From assembly GCF_017726655.1 (NCBI RefSeq), contig NZ_CP072309.1:923501-987500 (forward strand): a stretch of DNA of 64,000 nucleotides, given 5' to 3'. This DNA comes from Agrobacterium tumefaciens (GTDB lineage Bacteria > Pseudomonadota > Alphaproteobacteria > Rhizobiales > Rhizobiaceae). The notes beneath the pieces are model-generated. The model did no database searches and was not told where the DNA came from. It worked only from the letters and a program-made list of their open reading frames with translations. The position numbers and the translations under genes were made by a program. How positions within the stretch are numbered: the first letter of the stretch is position 1; every line of letters starts with the position of its first letter. Positions 17,561-26,323 of the stretch are shown here, one piece after another.

Positions 17561-18430
17561 CTAGCTCAATGACTGGTTTGCGACAGCGTACATACGAGCT
17601 GGTGCCATACGCCTCGGTAAATTGCCTCGAACCATCGACGCGACCTCACTGACGAGGAACAGGCCGAGGCTTTGCAGAAAAGGGCTCAACCCATCGTCGG
17701 CGTAGACGTCGATTCGCACGAACTGCCTGCCGATCTTGGCCAGATGCGCGCAGATAAGGTACTTCGCATCGTCAGCGTTGTTGGCAGCGACGGGTCCAAT
17801 GACATGGCCGCGACCAAACTTGCGGGCAATGGCATAGCCAAGCAGGTTTTCATCTCGCGCTATCACCAGCGTATCACCGATTGCGGCAAGCGCTGTGACG
17901 ACGTGCCTTCGCTGCATACCGATTGCGCGTTCATCGAAGGCAAGAATGGCATCGAGGTCGTTTTTAGTTGCAGGACGGATCCCGCTTTCAGCCTCGACAT
18001 TAGGCGCACCCTTCAACACACCTTGATGTTGCTGGATCTTGCCCCACGGCGCAAAACCTCTTCGCTCGTAAAGAGGCAAACCTTCTGCTGTCGCATTGAG
18101 AAGTATGGTTCGCCCCTGCGCTGCATCCAGAAGGGCGTTGAAAAGCCGTGAGCCTTGGCCCATGCCTTGAACCTTGGCCGTCACGATAATCATGCCGGCC
18201 GTCGCATGTTCCGCCCCGTAATTCCACCAGAGCGCCGTGCCGACAACCTCGCTAGCGCGCTCCAGCACCAGCCCCTCACCGAGACCGGCGGCAAATTGCC
18301 AGTCCTCCAGGCGGTATGGCCAGGAAAACTCCTGAGACAGTTTCAGCGCACCTTCGAGATGCCTCGCTTCCAGTCGGGCGAGCCGGATGTCGCTCCCGTC
18401 TGTGAAAGGAACACGATGATCGTTCGTCAT
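17561..18430 (-). CDS. GNAT-family N-acetyltransferase, tandem domain
   Basis: A 289-aa protein with an N-terminal GNAT domain; the acetyl-CoA loop is GMGQGSRLFNALL, followed by LYERRGFAPWG, the usual end of the fold. The C-terminal half looks like a second acetyltransferase-like domain (IRPATKNDLDAILAFDERA...). This arrangement is common for proteins acetylating small amines or antibiotics, but the substrate is unknown. The ATG at 18430 gives the usual N-terminus; an ATG at 18478 would add 16 residues and neither has a strong ribosome site. It is followed by the IS3 remnant. Confidence 0.78.
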   Translation of the reverse strand: MTNDHRVPFTDGSDIRLARLEARHLEGALKLSQEFSWPYRLEDWQFAAGLGEGLVLERASEVVGTALWWNYGAEHATAGMIIVTAKVQGMGQGSRLFNALLDAAQGRTILLNATAEGLPLYERRGFAPWGKIQQHQGVLKGAPNVEAESGIRPATKNDLDAILAFDERAIGMQRRHVVTALAAIGDTLVIARDENLLGYAIARKFGRGHVIGPVAANNADDAKYLICAHLAKIGRQFVRIDVYADDGLSPFLQSLGLFLVSEVASMVRGNLPRRMAPARMYAVANQSLS

Positions 18431-18754
18431 ATCTTGACGTCTCTGTTTTTGTAAAGGCTTCAGCGTTCGAGCCAACATGGAGGAAGAAAGCGAAGCTCAG
18501 CAGCTATATTGGCTAGCGATATGAGTTATTCTTGTCGTTTTTCATCCCCTCCTTAGCATCCGGCCCGACAGATCCATCATTAGGACATCGGTGTCGCTGG
18601 GTGCCGATTGACGCATTCGCCCGTGCAAGAGACCGATTTCGGAAGAGAGTATTGATCCGCCCATGGCGCATGATGAAGTGCGACTTCGCGACCACGAAGA
18701 GGCACCTCAAAGCAAGAAAACGACGGCTTTTGGACCACGTCCATTTTCTCATGG

Positions 18755-18792
18755 CGAGCGTTCAGGGCGGCACGGGCCGTCCTGAACGCTCG
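18755..18792. terminator. strong hairpin after the cupin gene
   Basis: A 17-bp stem, CGAGCGTTCAGGGCGGC at 18755-18771 against its complement at 18776-18792 with one mismatch and a 4-base loop, begins 8 bases past the cupin stop. There is no clear T run on either strand, so intrinsic termination is uncertain. The rest of 18431-18754 holds no gene that I can support. Confidence 0.5.
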
Positions 18793-18799
18793 TACCTGA

Positions 18800-19153
18800 T
18801 CAGGAAACTGTCACGTAGATTTTCCGGACCGTTTCGATCGTCTTCCAGACGCCGACATAGCCCGGCTTCATGACAAAGCTGTCGCCAGCCTTGTAAACAA
18901 CTGGCTCCCTGCCGTTTTCGGTCAACTCGATAACACCCTGAAGGATGTGGCAGAATTCAAAGCTTTCACCTTTGATAGAATGGGTTTCACCGGGCGTTGC
19001 CTCCCAGACGCCAGTATCGACCTTGTCGTCCTTGGAGCTGTCCTGCGCCCAGGTCTTGAAGGTTGGGTTGCCGGAGACCAGCCGCTCTTGCGTCGGCGTC
19101 GAATGCCTCGGCTCAGATGTTGGATTAGGATCGATTGTTTTCAAAAGTGACAT
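18800..19153 (-). CDS. cupin-domain protein
   Basis: A 117-aa single-domain cupin with the pattern GVWEATPGETHSIKG...FCHILQGVIELTENG and GDSFVMKPGYVGVW. It resembles EutQ-like/DUF861 cupins that sit beside amine and aldehyde metabolism genes. One expected metal-ligand histidine is present (H in ETHS) and another in FCHIL, while the later motif has no histidine. The ATG at 19153 follows CCGGAGA. It is 76 bp downstream of the aldehyde dehydrogenase on the same strand and probably in its operon. The role is unknown, possibly sensing or isomerising a substrate. Confidence 0.75.
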   Translation of the reverse strand: MSLLKTIDPNPTSEPRHSTPTQERLVSGNPTFKTWAQDSSKDDKVDTGVWEATPGETHSIKGESFEFCHILQGVIELTENGREPVVYKAGDSFVMKPGYVGVWKTIETVRKIYVTVS

Positions 19154-19229
19154 GTAAATCTCCGGTAATGTGAAAATATTGGATTACGAGACGAAACGCC
19201 TCGCTGCCGATCAAAGCGTTTCCTTGCGA

Positions 19230-20735
19230 CTACCAGCTCACGGCGACGTACTTGGTCTCGAGATATTCCAGCATGCCGTGATGGCTTCCCTCACGGCCGA
19301 GCCCGCTCTGCTTTGCGCCACCGAACGGCGCCGCAGCGTCTGAAACAACCCCTCGGTTGATGCCAACCATGCCACTTTCGAGATGCCCGGCGACAGCGAG
19401 GGCGCGCTTCAGATTTCCGCTAAACACATAGGAAACCAGCCCGTATTCGGTGTTGTTTGCCAATCTTACGACATCGTCTTCCGTTTCGAACTGGATGACT
19501 GGCGCTACAGGGCCAAAAATTTCCTCGGAAAGCATATCTGCATCTGCCGGTACGTTGGAAAGGACCGTCGGGGGGTAGTAGAAACCTTTACCATTCAGCC
19601 TGTTACCGCCGGTCATGATGGAAGCACCCTTGGCAAGAGCGTCATCGACCAGACGCGCGACCTTTTCGACTGCGGCACGTGTGATAAGCGGTCCAAGCTG
19701 GGTACCCGCCTCCAAGCCGGGGCCGACCGTGAGAGCGCTCATTTCCTCGGAAAGTCGCCGGGTAAAGTCGGCCGCAATTCCCTTTTGCACATAGAAGCGG
19801 TTGGCAGCCGTACATGCTTCGCCACCATTTCGCATTTTGGCGATCATTGCGCCCGCAACAGCGGCTTCCAGGTCGGCATCATCGAAAACAATGAAAGGTG
19901 CGTTGCCGCCCAACTCCATCGAACAGCTGATTACCTGATCTGCCGCCTCTCGCAGAAGGGTTCTGCCAACACCCGTCGAACCAGTGAAGGAGAGCTTGCG
20001 CACGCGCTCATCATGCAACATTGCGCTGACCACCGGCCCTGCATTCCTTGTCGTAACGATATTTATCACCCCCGCAGGAACGCCAGCCTGCTTCATGATC
20101 TCTCCGATTGCCAGCGCGGTCAAAGGGGTCTCAGCAGCCGGCTTGAGGATGCAGGTGCAACCCGCAGCCAGGGCTGGCGCCATTTTTCGCGTGGCCATGG
20201 CTGCTGGAAAGTTCCAGGGTGTGACCAGGACCGCGATACCGATCGGCTCATGGCTGACGATGATATGATTGGTGCCCGACGGAGCGGGGCCAAACTCGCC
20301 GGATGACCTCACGGCTTCCTCGGCATACCATCTGAAGAACTCGGCGGCGTAAGTGACCTCGGACTTTGCGTCCGCAAGAGCCTTGCCGTTCTCTATGGTG
20401 ATCAGTTTTGCCAACCATTCCGCATGTTCAAGCATGAGGTGGAAGCATTTCATCAAGATATCCGAGCGCTGCCGCGCAGATGTCGATTTCCAGGCTCTGG
20501 ATGCAGCGTGCGCCGCATCGACAGCTGCTATTGCGTCCTGAATCTGGCCGTCGCAAACCGCGGCGATGACACCTCCCGTAGAAGGATCAACCACATCGAA
20601 CGTCTGGCCATTTGCTGCGGAGACCCATTCACCGCCGACAAACAGCTGGGTGGGCGCACGGCTGGCGACGGTCTCGACGTAGAGATCGGCACCGGGATTT
20701 ATTTCGTCTGTAGGTTTGATTTTCACACGCGACAT
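19230..20735 (-). CDS. NAD(P)-dependent aldehyde dehydrogenase, succinate-semialdehyde type (GabD-like)
   Basis: A 501-aa aldehyde dehydrogenase. Key residues: VTPWNFP (about 171-177) at the cofactor site, general base E274 in ELGGNAP, and the nucleophile C308 in GGEACTAANR. C-terminal EIFGPVAPV is conserved. The sequence pattern, including GEACTAANRFYV, fits GabD-like succinate/glutarate-semialdehyde dehydrogenases. It would take an aldehyde produced by the amine oxidases or PLP enzymes nearby into central metabolism. ATTGGT-type repeats upstream match those in front of the GntR gene, suggesting shared control. Confidence 0.9.
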   Translation of the reverse strand: MSRVKIKPTDEINPGADLYVETVASRAPTQLFVGGEWVSAANGQTFDVVDPSTGGVIAAVCDGQIQDAIAAVDAAHAASRAWKSTSARQRSDILMKCFHLMLEHAEWLAKLITIENGKALADAKSEVTYAAEFFRWYAEEAVRSSGEFGPAPSGTNHIIVSHEPIGIAVLVTPWNFPAAMATRKMAPALAAGCTCILKPAAETPLTALAIGEIMKQAGVPAGVINIVTTRNAGPVVSAMLHDERVRKLSFTGSTGVGRTLLREAADQVISCSMELGGNAPFIVFDDADLEAAVAGAMIAKMRNGGEACTAANRFYVQKGIAADFTRRLSEEMSALTVGPGLEAGTQLGPLITRAAVEKVARLVDDALAKGASIMTGGNRLNGKGFYYPPTVLSNVPADADMLSEEIFGPVAPVIQFETEDDVVRLANNTEYGLVSYVFSGNLKRALAVAGHLESGMVGINRGVVSDAAAPFGGAKQSGLGREGSHHGMLEYLETKYVAVSW

Positions 20736-20770
20736 GGCTGGTCACCGACAATGATTGACATGAAATCAAT

Positions 20771-20809
20771 ATTGGATTGGTAACGCTATTGGTGTCAATG
20801 GAGACCAAT
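20771..20809. promoter_or_regulatory. ATTGGT-box operator upstream of the aldehyde dehydrogenase
   Basis: The stretch holds ATTGGATTGGT (20771-20781), ATTGGTGTCAAT (20788-20799) and an inverted ACCAAT (20804-20809). The 12-mer ATTGGTGTCAAT recurs inverted at 21713-21724 on the other side of the GntR gene. Confidence 0.6.
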
Positions 20810-21007
20810 TTGGTTGCGATATAAATTTTAGCACGCGGACAAATTTATATGCACTCCCAACGGGAACCGGCGAAAAACCCGGGGGCAAAAAAGGACCGCG
20901 CCGCCCAACGCTGATGCTTTTTCAGGCACTCATGCGCGGGCGCAACCGAAACCCGATCAATGTCGCCAACCAAGTGCGCGATTCTCCTGAGCGCCGCCTC
21001 GTCGTTT

Positions 21008-21673
21008 TCAACTCGGCCCGAGCGTGTTTGTGCGTGCATCGACGATATGGTCGTACATGTTCGTTTCTGCTTCTTTGCTATTCCGATCCTTGATCGCATC
21101 GAGGATCGCCACATGCTTGGCCGTATAGCCCGCGATACGTTCCGGGCTGAGTGACTGTTCCTTCATTTTGCCCCAAAGCTTGCCCGATCTGACGGCGTGA
21201 ATACTCTCATAGAGAGACTCCAGCAGCCCGTTTCGGGAACACTGAACAATGATTCGGTGAAAAACAGCATCCCATTTCTCGAATTCCGCGTGGGTTTGCG
21301 CGGTCCTCGTCCGGTCAATCGACTTCTGCAATTCATCGATTTCCTGCCGCGTCGCCCTAAAAGCCGCCAGACCTGCGATCCGGGGCTCCAGAATGAGCCG
21401 TGCTTCGAAAACCTCGGCGGGATAGGTCCGTAATCCGTCAATCGCGCCGGCAAGAGGACGGCGCAGTGCAGACGAACTCACGCCATTGCCGGCAATGTAC
21501 GTACCTCTTCCGACATGCCGGATAAGTCGCCCATCATTTTCCAGCTCTGCAAGCATCCGGCGCAACGCCGTTCGTGGAATGCCCAGCTTGACCGCCAGGT
21601 CCCGCTCCGGGGGTAGTCGATCTCCAGGCTCAAGACCTTCGGCTTCGATGAAGTCTTTCAACACCACAGTCAT
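21008..21673 (-). CDS. GntR-family transcriptional regulator, FadR/FCD type
   Basis: A 221-aa regulator with an N-terminal winged helix (LEPGDRLPPERDLAVKLGIPRTALRRMLAELENDG, then HVGRGTYIA) and a C-terminal FCD domain (VFEARLILEPRIAGLAAFRA, KWDAVFHRIIVQCS, KHVAILDAI) with the usual metal-binding histidines. It lies between the aldehyde dehydrogenase and the dipeptide-type importer. ATTGGT repeats flank it on both sides, so it probably represses both transcription units and itself. The likely inducer is the importer substrate or a product of the FAD oxidase. Confidence 0.88.
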   Translation of the reverse strand: MTVVLKDFIEAEGLEPGDRLPPERDLAVKLGIPRTALRRMLAELENDGRLIRHVGRGTYIAGNGVSSSALRRPLAGAIDGLRTYPAEVFEARLILEPRIAGLAAFRATRQEIDELQKSIDRTRTAQTHAEFEKWDAVFHRIIVQCSRNGLLESLYESIHAVRSGKLWGKMKEQSLSPERIAGYTAKHVAILDAIKDRNSKEAETNMYDHIVDARTNTLGPS

Positions 21674-21712
21674 TGCTTCTCACAAAATATTTTAACAACC
21701 AAATTGATCGGG

Positions 21713-21770
21713 ATTGACACCAATCTCAAAGACCAATCCTATATTGGGCAAGAAAAGAATGCAAATTGGT
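21713..21770. promoter_or_regulatory. ATTGGT-box operator in the divergent regulator/importer promoter
   Basis: ATTGACACCAAT (21713-21724, the inverse of the 12-mer at 20788), ACCAAT (21732-21737), ATTGG (21743-21747) and ATTGGT (21765-21770) lie between the GntR gene and the importer operon. The -35/-10 region cannot be fixed by eye. Confidence 0.6.
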
Positions 21771-21902
21771 TTAGTGCGACCCGTGATCGGGAAATGGGAG
21801 GTGCGATGCAGTACAGCTTCCAGGAAGGCGTCGATAAAGGGGACAGTCAAACAGTGACCCAATGCGCTGACGAACCGTAGACCGATTGAAGAGAGGTATC
21901 CC

Positions 21903-23567
21903 ATGCCCGCAACACTTGAACCTGCGACATTAGACGAAACGGTGCTTTCGGTGCGCGGTTTGACTGTGGCTTTGCCAAAGGGCATGGAGCGAGCGCATGC
22001 CGTTGAAGACATATCGTTCGATCTTCAGCGAGGTCAAATACTCTGTATCATCGGAGAATCCGGCTCTGGCAAGTCTGTGACCGCAAACACAATCATGGGT
22101 CTCCTGCCCAAGGTATTCCAGGTTTCATCAGGTTCTATACACCTTGAAGACACCTCCCTGGTTGGCGCCTCGCTCAAAGCGCTCCAGGATATGCGCGGCA
22201 GAGCCGTATCGATGATCTTCCAGGATCCGCTCTCTGCTCTGAACCCGTTAATGACGGTGGGCGATCAGATCATCGAGGCTATGGCGGCCCATGGCGTGGG
22301 CAGCAAGGCATCCCGGCGCGAGCGGGTAATCGAGCTTCTGAATGAGGTCGGTTTGCCCGATCCGCAGCTCATGTACTTTCAGTATCCGTTTCGATTGTCC
22401 GGTGGCCAGCGTCAGCGTGTGATGATTGCAATGGCCCTCGCGCTTGAGCCGAAAGTTCTCATAGCAGATGAACCGACAACAGCACTTGATGTCACAACAC
22501 AAGCTCAGATCCTTAAGCTCATCAAGGACATTCAACGCCGCAAGGGCATGAGCGTGATGTTCATCACCCATGATTTCGGTGTGGTGGCGGAAATCGCAGA
22601 TAGTGTCGTTGTAATGGAGAAGGGACGGATCGTTGAACAGGGAAGCGCCGAACAGGTTCTGAAATCGCCTGCTCATCCCTACACAAAGCGCCTGATTGCG
22701 GCCGTGCCGCGCCTGACGGGCGAAGATCGAAATGCTGGTGCCAGCGTCAGCAAAACCACCATTTTGAAAATCGAAGGCTTGGTGAAGACCTATCGGAGCG
22801 GCAGCCCGCTGTTCGGCAGCCAGCGTATCGTGCCGGCCGTCGCCGACGTTTCGTTTGACCTGATACAGGGGCGCACTCTCGGTATTGTTGGGGAGAGCGG
22901 CTCTGGAAAATCGTCCGTCGGGAAGCTGCTCATCAAGCTGCAGGACAGCGACAGCGGTCGGATCCTGTTTGAAGGTAACGACATTGCCAAGCTTTCCGAG
23001 GCAAGCTTTCGGCCGCTGCGGCCCCACATCCAGATGATCTTCCAGGACCCTTTCGCTTCGCTCAATCCACGCTCGACGATAGGGCAAATTCTGACCGTAG
23101 GACCAGTTGCCCACGGCTCATCGTACAAACGGGCGAGCACAGAAGCGCGGCTACTGCTATCCCATGTGGGCCTTGATGCAGGTGCCTTCGACCGTTATCC
23201 GCACGAATTTTCTGGTGGTCAGCGCCAACGCGTCGGCATTGCGCGCGCTTTGATGTTCAAACCAAAACTGCTGATTGCCGACGAAGCTGTCTCGGCTCTG
23301 GACGTATCCATCCAGGCCCAAATTCTCGAGCTGCTGGACCGGATTCAACGCGAGACGGGCGTCTCCATGATTTTCATCACGCACGATCTGCGCGTGGCAA
23401 GTCAGATCTGCGACGAGATTGCCGTGATGCAAAAGGGACGGATCGTCGAACGCGGTCCGCCCTCTCAGATTTTTCTTAACCCGCAATCGGCCTACACGCG
23501 CGAGCTGGTCGCCGCAATTCCAGGAGAACGTCCGGCCGCCGTCCGGACGAATGCTGCAAGCCATTAA
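21903..23567 (+). CDS. dipeptide/oligopeptide-type ABC transporter, fused double ATPase (DppDF-like)
   Basis: A 554-aa protein with two complete ATPase domains in tandem. The first has GESGSGKS near residue 55, LSGGQRQRVMIAMAL and LIADEPTTALDVT; the second has GESGSGKSS near 335, FSGGQRQRVGIARAL and LIADEAVSALDVS. Both carry the C-terminal extension of Opp/Dpp ATPases. In the second Walker B, the residue after the catalytic glutamate is alanine instead of the more usual proline (DEAVSALD), which is a normal DppF variant. The fusion replaces separate D and F subunits. It is the first gene of an importer operon with binding protein and two permeases. Confidence 0.93.
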   Translation: MPATLEPATLDETVLSVRGLTVALPKGMERAHAVEDISFDLQRGQILCIIGESGSGKSVTANTIMGLLPKVFQVSSGSIHLEDTSLVGASLKALQDMRGRAVSMIFQDPLSALNPLMTVGDQIIEAMAAHGVGSKASRRERVIELLNEVGLPDPQLMYFQYPFRLSGGQRQRVMIAMALALEPKVLIADEPTTALDVTTQAQILKLIKDIQRRKGMSVMFITHDFGVVAEIADSVVVMEKGRIVEQGSAEQVLKSPAHPYTKRLIAAVPRLTGEDRNAGASVSKTTILKIEGLVKTYRSGSPLFGSQRIVPAVADVSFDLIQGRTLGIVGESGSGKSSVGKLLIKLQDSDSGRILFEGNDIAKLSEASFRPLRPHIQMIFQDPFASLNPRSTIGQILTVGPVAHGSSYKRASTEARLLLSHVGLDAGAFDRYPHEFSGGQRQRVGIARALMFKPKLLIADEAVSALDVSIQAQILELLDRIQRETGVSMIFITHDLRVASQICDEIAVMQKGRIVERGPPSQIFLNPQSAYTRELVAAIPGERPAAVRTNAASH

Positions 23568-23601
23568 GCAACGGCGGAAATCGCCAAAAAGGGGAACAAT
23601 A

Positions 23602-25272
23602 ATGACCGAAGATCTGGCAAATATATCGAGCTTCTCACGCCGCGACGCAATGCGATTTATGGCCGCCGGGGGGCTCGCCACGCTGGTTGCGCCGAACTTG
23701 CTCGGCAAGCCGGCCTTTGCTGCGGGGAATGAGAAGAAGCCGGCTGGCCGGGTGGTCGTGGGCCTTTCCCAGGAGCCGACCGTCTTCAATCCACTGATGC
23801 CGCATATCGAAGTTGACGACGCGCTGCATTTCTCTCTCTTCGACGCGCTTTTCCGTATCGATCCCAAGGGCGTACTCGTTCCCAACCTCGCCGCCGAAGT
23901 GCCAACCGAGGCCAATGGCGGCATTTCAAAGGATGGTCTGGATTGGCGCATTCGCCTGCGTGACGACGTTCGCTGGCACGATGGAACGCCTTTCACCGCC
24001 GAGGATGTGAAGTTTACCATTGAACTGATCACCAAGCCGGGCTTCCGCGCCTGGCGCACAGGAGGGCATTCGCTGGTACGCGATATCAAAGTCGTCTCTC
24101 CTACGGAATTGACATGGCGGATGGAGAGCGTGTTTGCCCCCTACCTGTCGTTCCTTGCGGAAACATTCATGGTTCCGAAGCACATTCTGGAGAAGGAGGC
24201 CGATCCGAACACCGCGGCGTTTAATCAGGCACCTGTTGGCACAGGCGCATTCAAATGGGAAAAACGCACGGCGGGCGACCATATCGAGCTGGTTGCGAAC
24301 ACGGATTATGTCGGTGAGGGTCCGTACATAGAGCGACTGGTCTTCAAATACATTCCCGATATGACAGTCCTCTACACGCAGTTCAAAAGCGGCGATATCG
24401 ACCTTGTGGACCAGGCCTATATCAACGCCGATCATTACGAAGAAGCCAAGACCCTGCCGGATCGTACCGTCACGCTGGAGCTTGGCGGATCGGTGGAGTC
24501 GATCTTTCTCAATCTTGAAAGACCCCAGTTCAAAGATCCGGCAGTGCGTCAGGCTCTCTACGCGGCTATGGATCGTGAAGCCATCATCAACCAGATCTAC
24601 TACGGTGTCGGCACGCTGACCGAAACCTTTATGCCGCAGCAATCGCGTTACTATAATCCCAACCTGCCCACGCAGAGCTACAATCTCGACAACGCCCGTA
24701 AACTGCTTGATGACGCGGGCTGGGTGCCTGGTTCAGATGGGATTCGCGCAAAGGACGGCGTCCGGTTGTCATTCAACAATTCAACGACATCGGGCAATAA
24801 TCTGCGCGAGCAGGTGCAGCAATTTCTGCAACAGACATTTGCCGAGATCGGTGTCGAGATGAAGATCTCGAACCTGCCACCGGCCGTCATGTTTGGTGAT
24901 TTCTGGCTTAAATCACAGTTCGACACCGCAATTTCCGCCGTAAGCTACCTCATTGCGGCAGACCCCGACGTGACCAACCGTCTGCACACCAAGGCAATCG
25001 TCGCCCAAGGTGGCAAGGGCTCCAACACGGGGCAGTATTCAAATCCCAAGGTCGATGCCTTGCTTGAGAAAGGCACCCGCACATTCGATCCGGAAGCACG
25101 CAAGGCCATTTACTTCGAAGTCCAGGAGATTGTCCGTCAGGATTTGCCATTCCTGCCCCTCTTTGCTGCAACCTACGTGGTTGGCCGCAAGGGACGCCTC
25201 GACGGCTTCGTGCAGAATTCCAACACCCGCACGGCATCCTGGCACGCTGCCAGCTGGAACTGGAAAGACTGA
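23602..25272 (+). CDS. ABC transporter substrate-binding protein, dipeptide/nickel type, Tat-exported
   Basis: A 556-aa SBP_bac_5 protein. The N-terminus has a twin-arginine signal (SFSRRDAMRFMAAGG, then a hydrophobic stretch ending near FAAG), so it should be exported folded by Tat. The mature part has the family pattern TVFNPLMPHIEVDDAL, DGLDWRIRLRDDVRWHDGTPFTAEDV and FLNLERPQFKDPAVRQAL. The ATG at 23602 follows AAAAAGGGGAA; the upstream ATG at 23551 overlaps the ATPase gene. Such proteins bind peptides, opines or other amino-acid conjugates; the oxidase at 27302 suggests an N-substituted amino acid. Confidence 0.9.
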   Translation: MTEDLANISSFSRRDAMRFMAAGGLATLVAPNLLGKPAFAAGNEKKPAGRVVVGLSQEPTVFNPLMPHIEVDDALHFSLFDALFRIDPKGVLVPNLAAEVPTEANGGISKDGLDWRIRLRDDVRWHDGTPFTAEDVKFTIELITKPGFRAWRTGGHSLVRDIKVVSPTELTWRMESVFAPYLSFLAETFMVPKHILEKEADPNTAAFNQAPVGTGAFKWEKRTAGDHIELVANTDYVGEGPYIERLVFKYIPDMTVLYTQFKSGDIDLVDQAYINADHYEEAKTLPDRTVTLELGGSVESIFLNLERPQFKDPAVRQALYAAMDREAIINQIYYGVGTLTETFMPQQSRYYNPNLPTQSYNLDNARKLLDDAGWVPGSDGIRAKDGVRLSFNNSTTSGNNLREQVQQFLQQTFAEIGVEMKISNLPPAVMFGDFWLKSQFDTAISAVSYLIAADPDVTNRLHTKAIVAQGGKGSNTGQYSNPKVDALLEKGTRTFDPEARKAIYFEVQEIVRQDLPFLPLFAATYVVGRKGRLDGFVQNSNTRTASWHAASWNWKD

Positions 25273-25338
25273 GCGTCTCCCCCGCCGTCGCATATTGCGG
25301 CGGCGGACTATACCTGACGCTACCATGAGGATAGCTGA

Positions 25339-26289
25339 ATGCGCGGATACTTGTTAAATCGGCTTTTCCAGAGCCTTGTCCTCCTTTTGATCGTTTCGGT
25401 CATTGGCTTCGTTGTTCTGAACCTTATTCCTGGCGGACCGCTGGCACAATTCGGGCTTGATCCAAGTATGACGCAAGACGACCTAGATCGCCTTAAGGAC
25501 CAACTCGGACTCAATCGTCCTTTGTGGATCCAGTATTTCGACTGGGCACGGCGCCTGTTACAGGGCGACTGGGGCCACTCCTTCCGCGACGGCGCACCGG
25601 TTCTGGATGTGATCTACCGCCATATCTTCGCGACACTGCTTTTAATGGGCTCCTCAACGATCATAGCGATCGCCGTCGGCACCTGGATCGGCATTCGGGG
25701 TGCAACACACCGCTATTCGATGTTTGACTATGCCGCGACAATCGGCTCGATGGTGGCGCTTTCCATCCCGACCTTCTGGTTCGGCCTTATCGGCATCTAC
25801 ATCTTCTCGCTAAAACTGGGCTGGCTTCCCGCTGGCAACATGTACACGATCGGCGATGGGTCGGCATTGAACTTCCTCCATCACCTGATCTTGCCAAGCA
25901 TCGTGCTCGCATTGGTTCATGTCGCCATCTGGAGCCGCTACATGCGCTCCGCAACGCTCGATGTCATCAGCCAGGAGTTCGTTACCACCGCACGCGCCAA
26001 AGGATTGAGCGAGCGGCGAATCCTGATGAAACACGTTGTCGGCAATGCCTTGCTGCCCATGATCACGCTTGCGGGCGTTCAATTGCCCAGCGTGCTGACG
26101 GGTGCTCTGGTGACCGAAACAGTTTTCACTTGGCCGGGCATGGGCCGGCTCTTCCTGGATAGCCTTGGCTATAGCGACTACCCGGTGGTCATGGGCTTGC
26201 TGATGTTCTCCGCCATTCTCGTGATCCTGGGCAATCTCGTTGCTGACGTTGCGGTCGCCATCATCGATCCCCGGATCCGTCTGAGTTAA
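25339..26289 (+). CDS. ABC transporter permease, DppB type
   Basis: A 316-aa inner-membrane permease. It begins MRGYLLNRLFQSLVLLLIVSVIGF, the first helix typical of DppB/OppB, and has six hydrophobic segments. The EAA loop is seen in FVTTARAKGLSERRILMKHVVGNALLPMIT, and the C-terminus shows TETVFTWPGMGRL. It pairs with the DppC-type permease that follows after 34 bp. Confidence 0.93.
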   Translation: MRGYLLNRLFQSLVLLLIVSVIGFVVLNLIPGGPLAQFGLDPSMTQDDLDRLKDQLGLNRPLWIQYFDWARRLLQGDWGHSFRDGAPVLDVIYRHIFATLLLMGSSTIIAIAVGTWIGIRGATHRYSMFDYAATIGSMVALSIPTFWFGLIGIYIFSLKLGWLPAGNMYTIGDGSALNFLHHLILPSIVLALVHVAIWSRYMRSATLDVISQEFVTTARAKGLSERRILMKHVVGNALLPMITLAGVQLPSVLTGALVTETVFTWPGMGRLFLDSLGYSDYPVVMGLLMFSAILVILGNLVADVAVAIIDPRIRLS

Positions 26290-26323
26290 GTAGCGTCTCG
26301 ACGCTGAAGAAGGAGTCACGTTG

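Noticed and set aside
18513..18873. Overlapping open frames on both strands between the acetyltransferase and cupin genes, one arginine-rich like a transposase tail.
   Set aside because: They overlap the cupin gene or the hairpin, lack ribosome sites, and give no recognisable domain.
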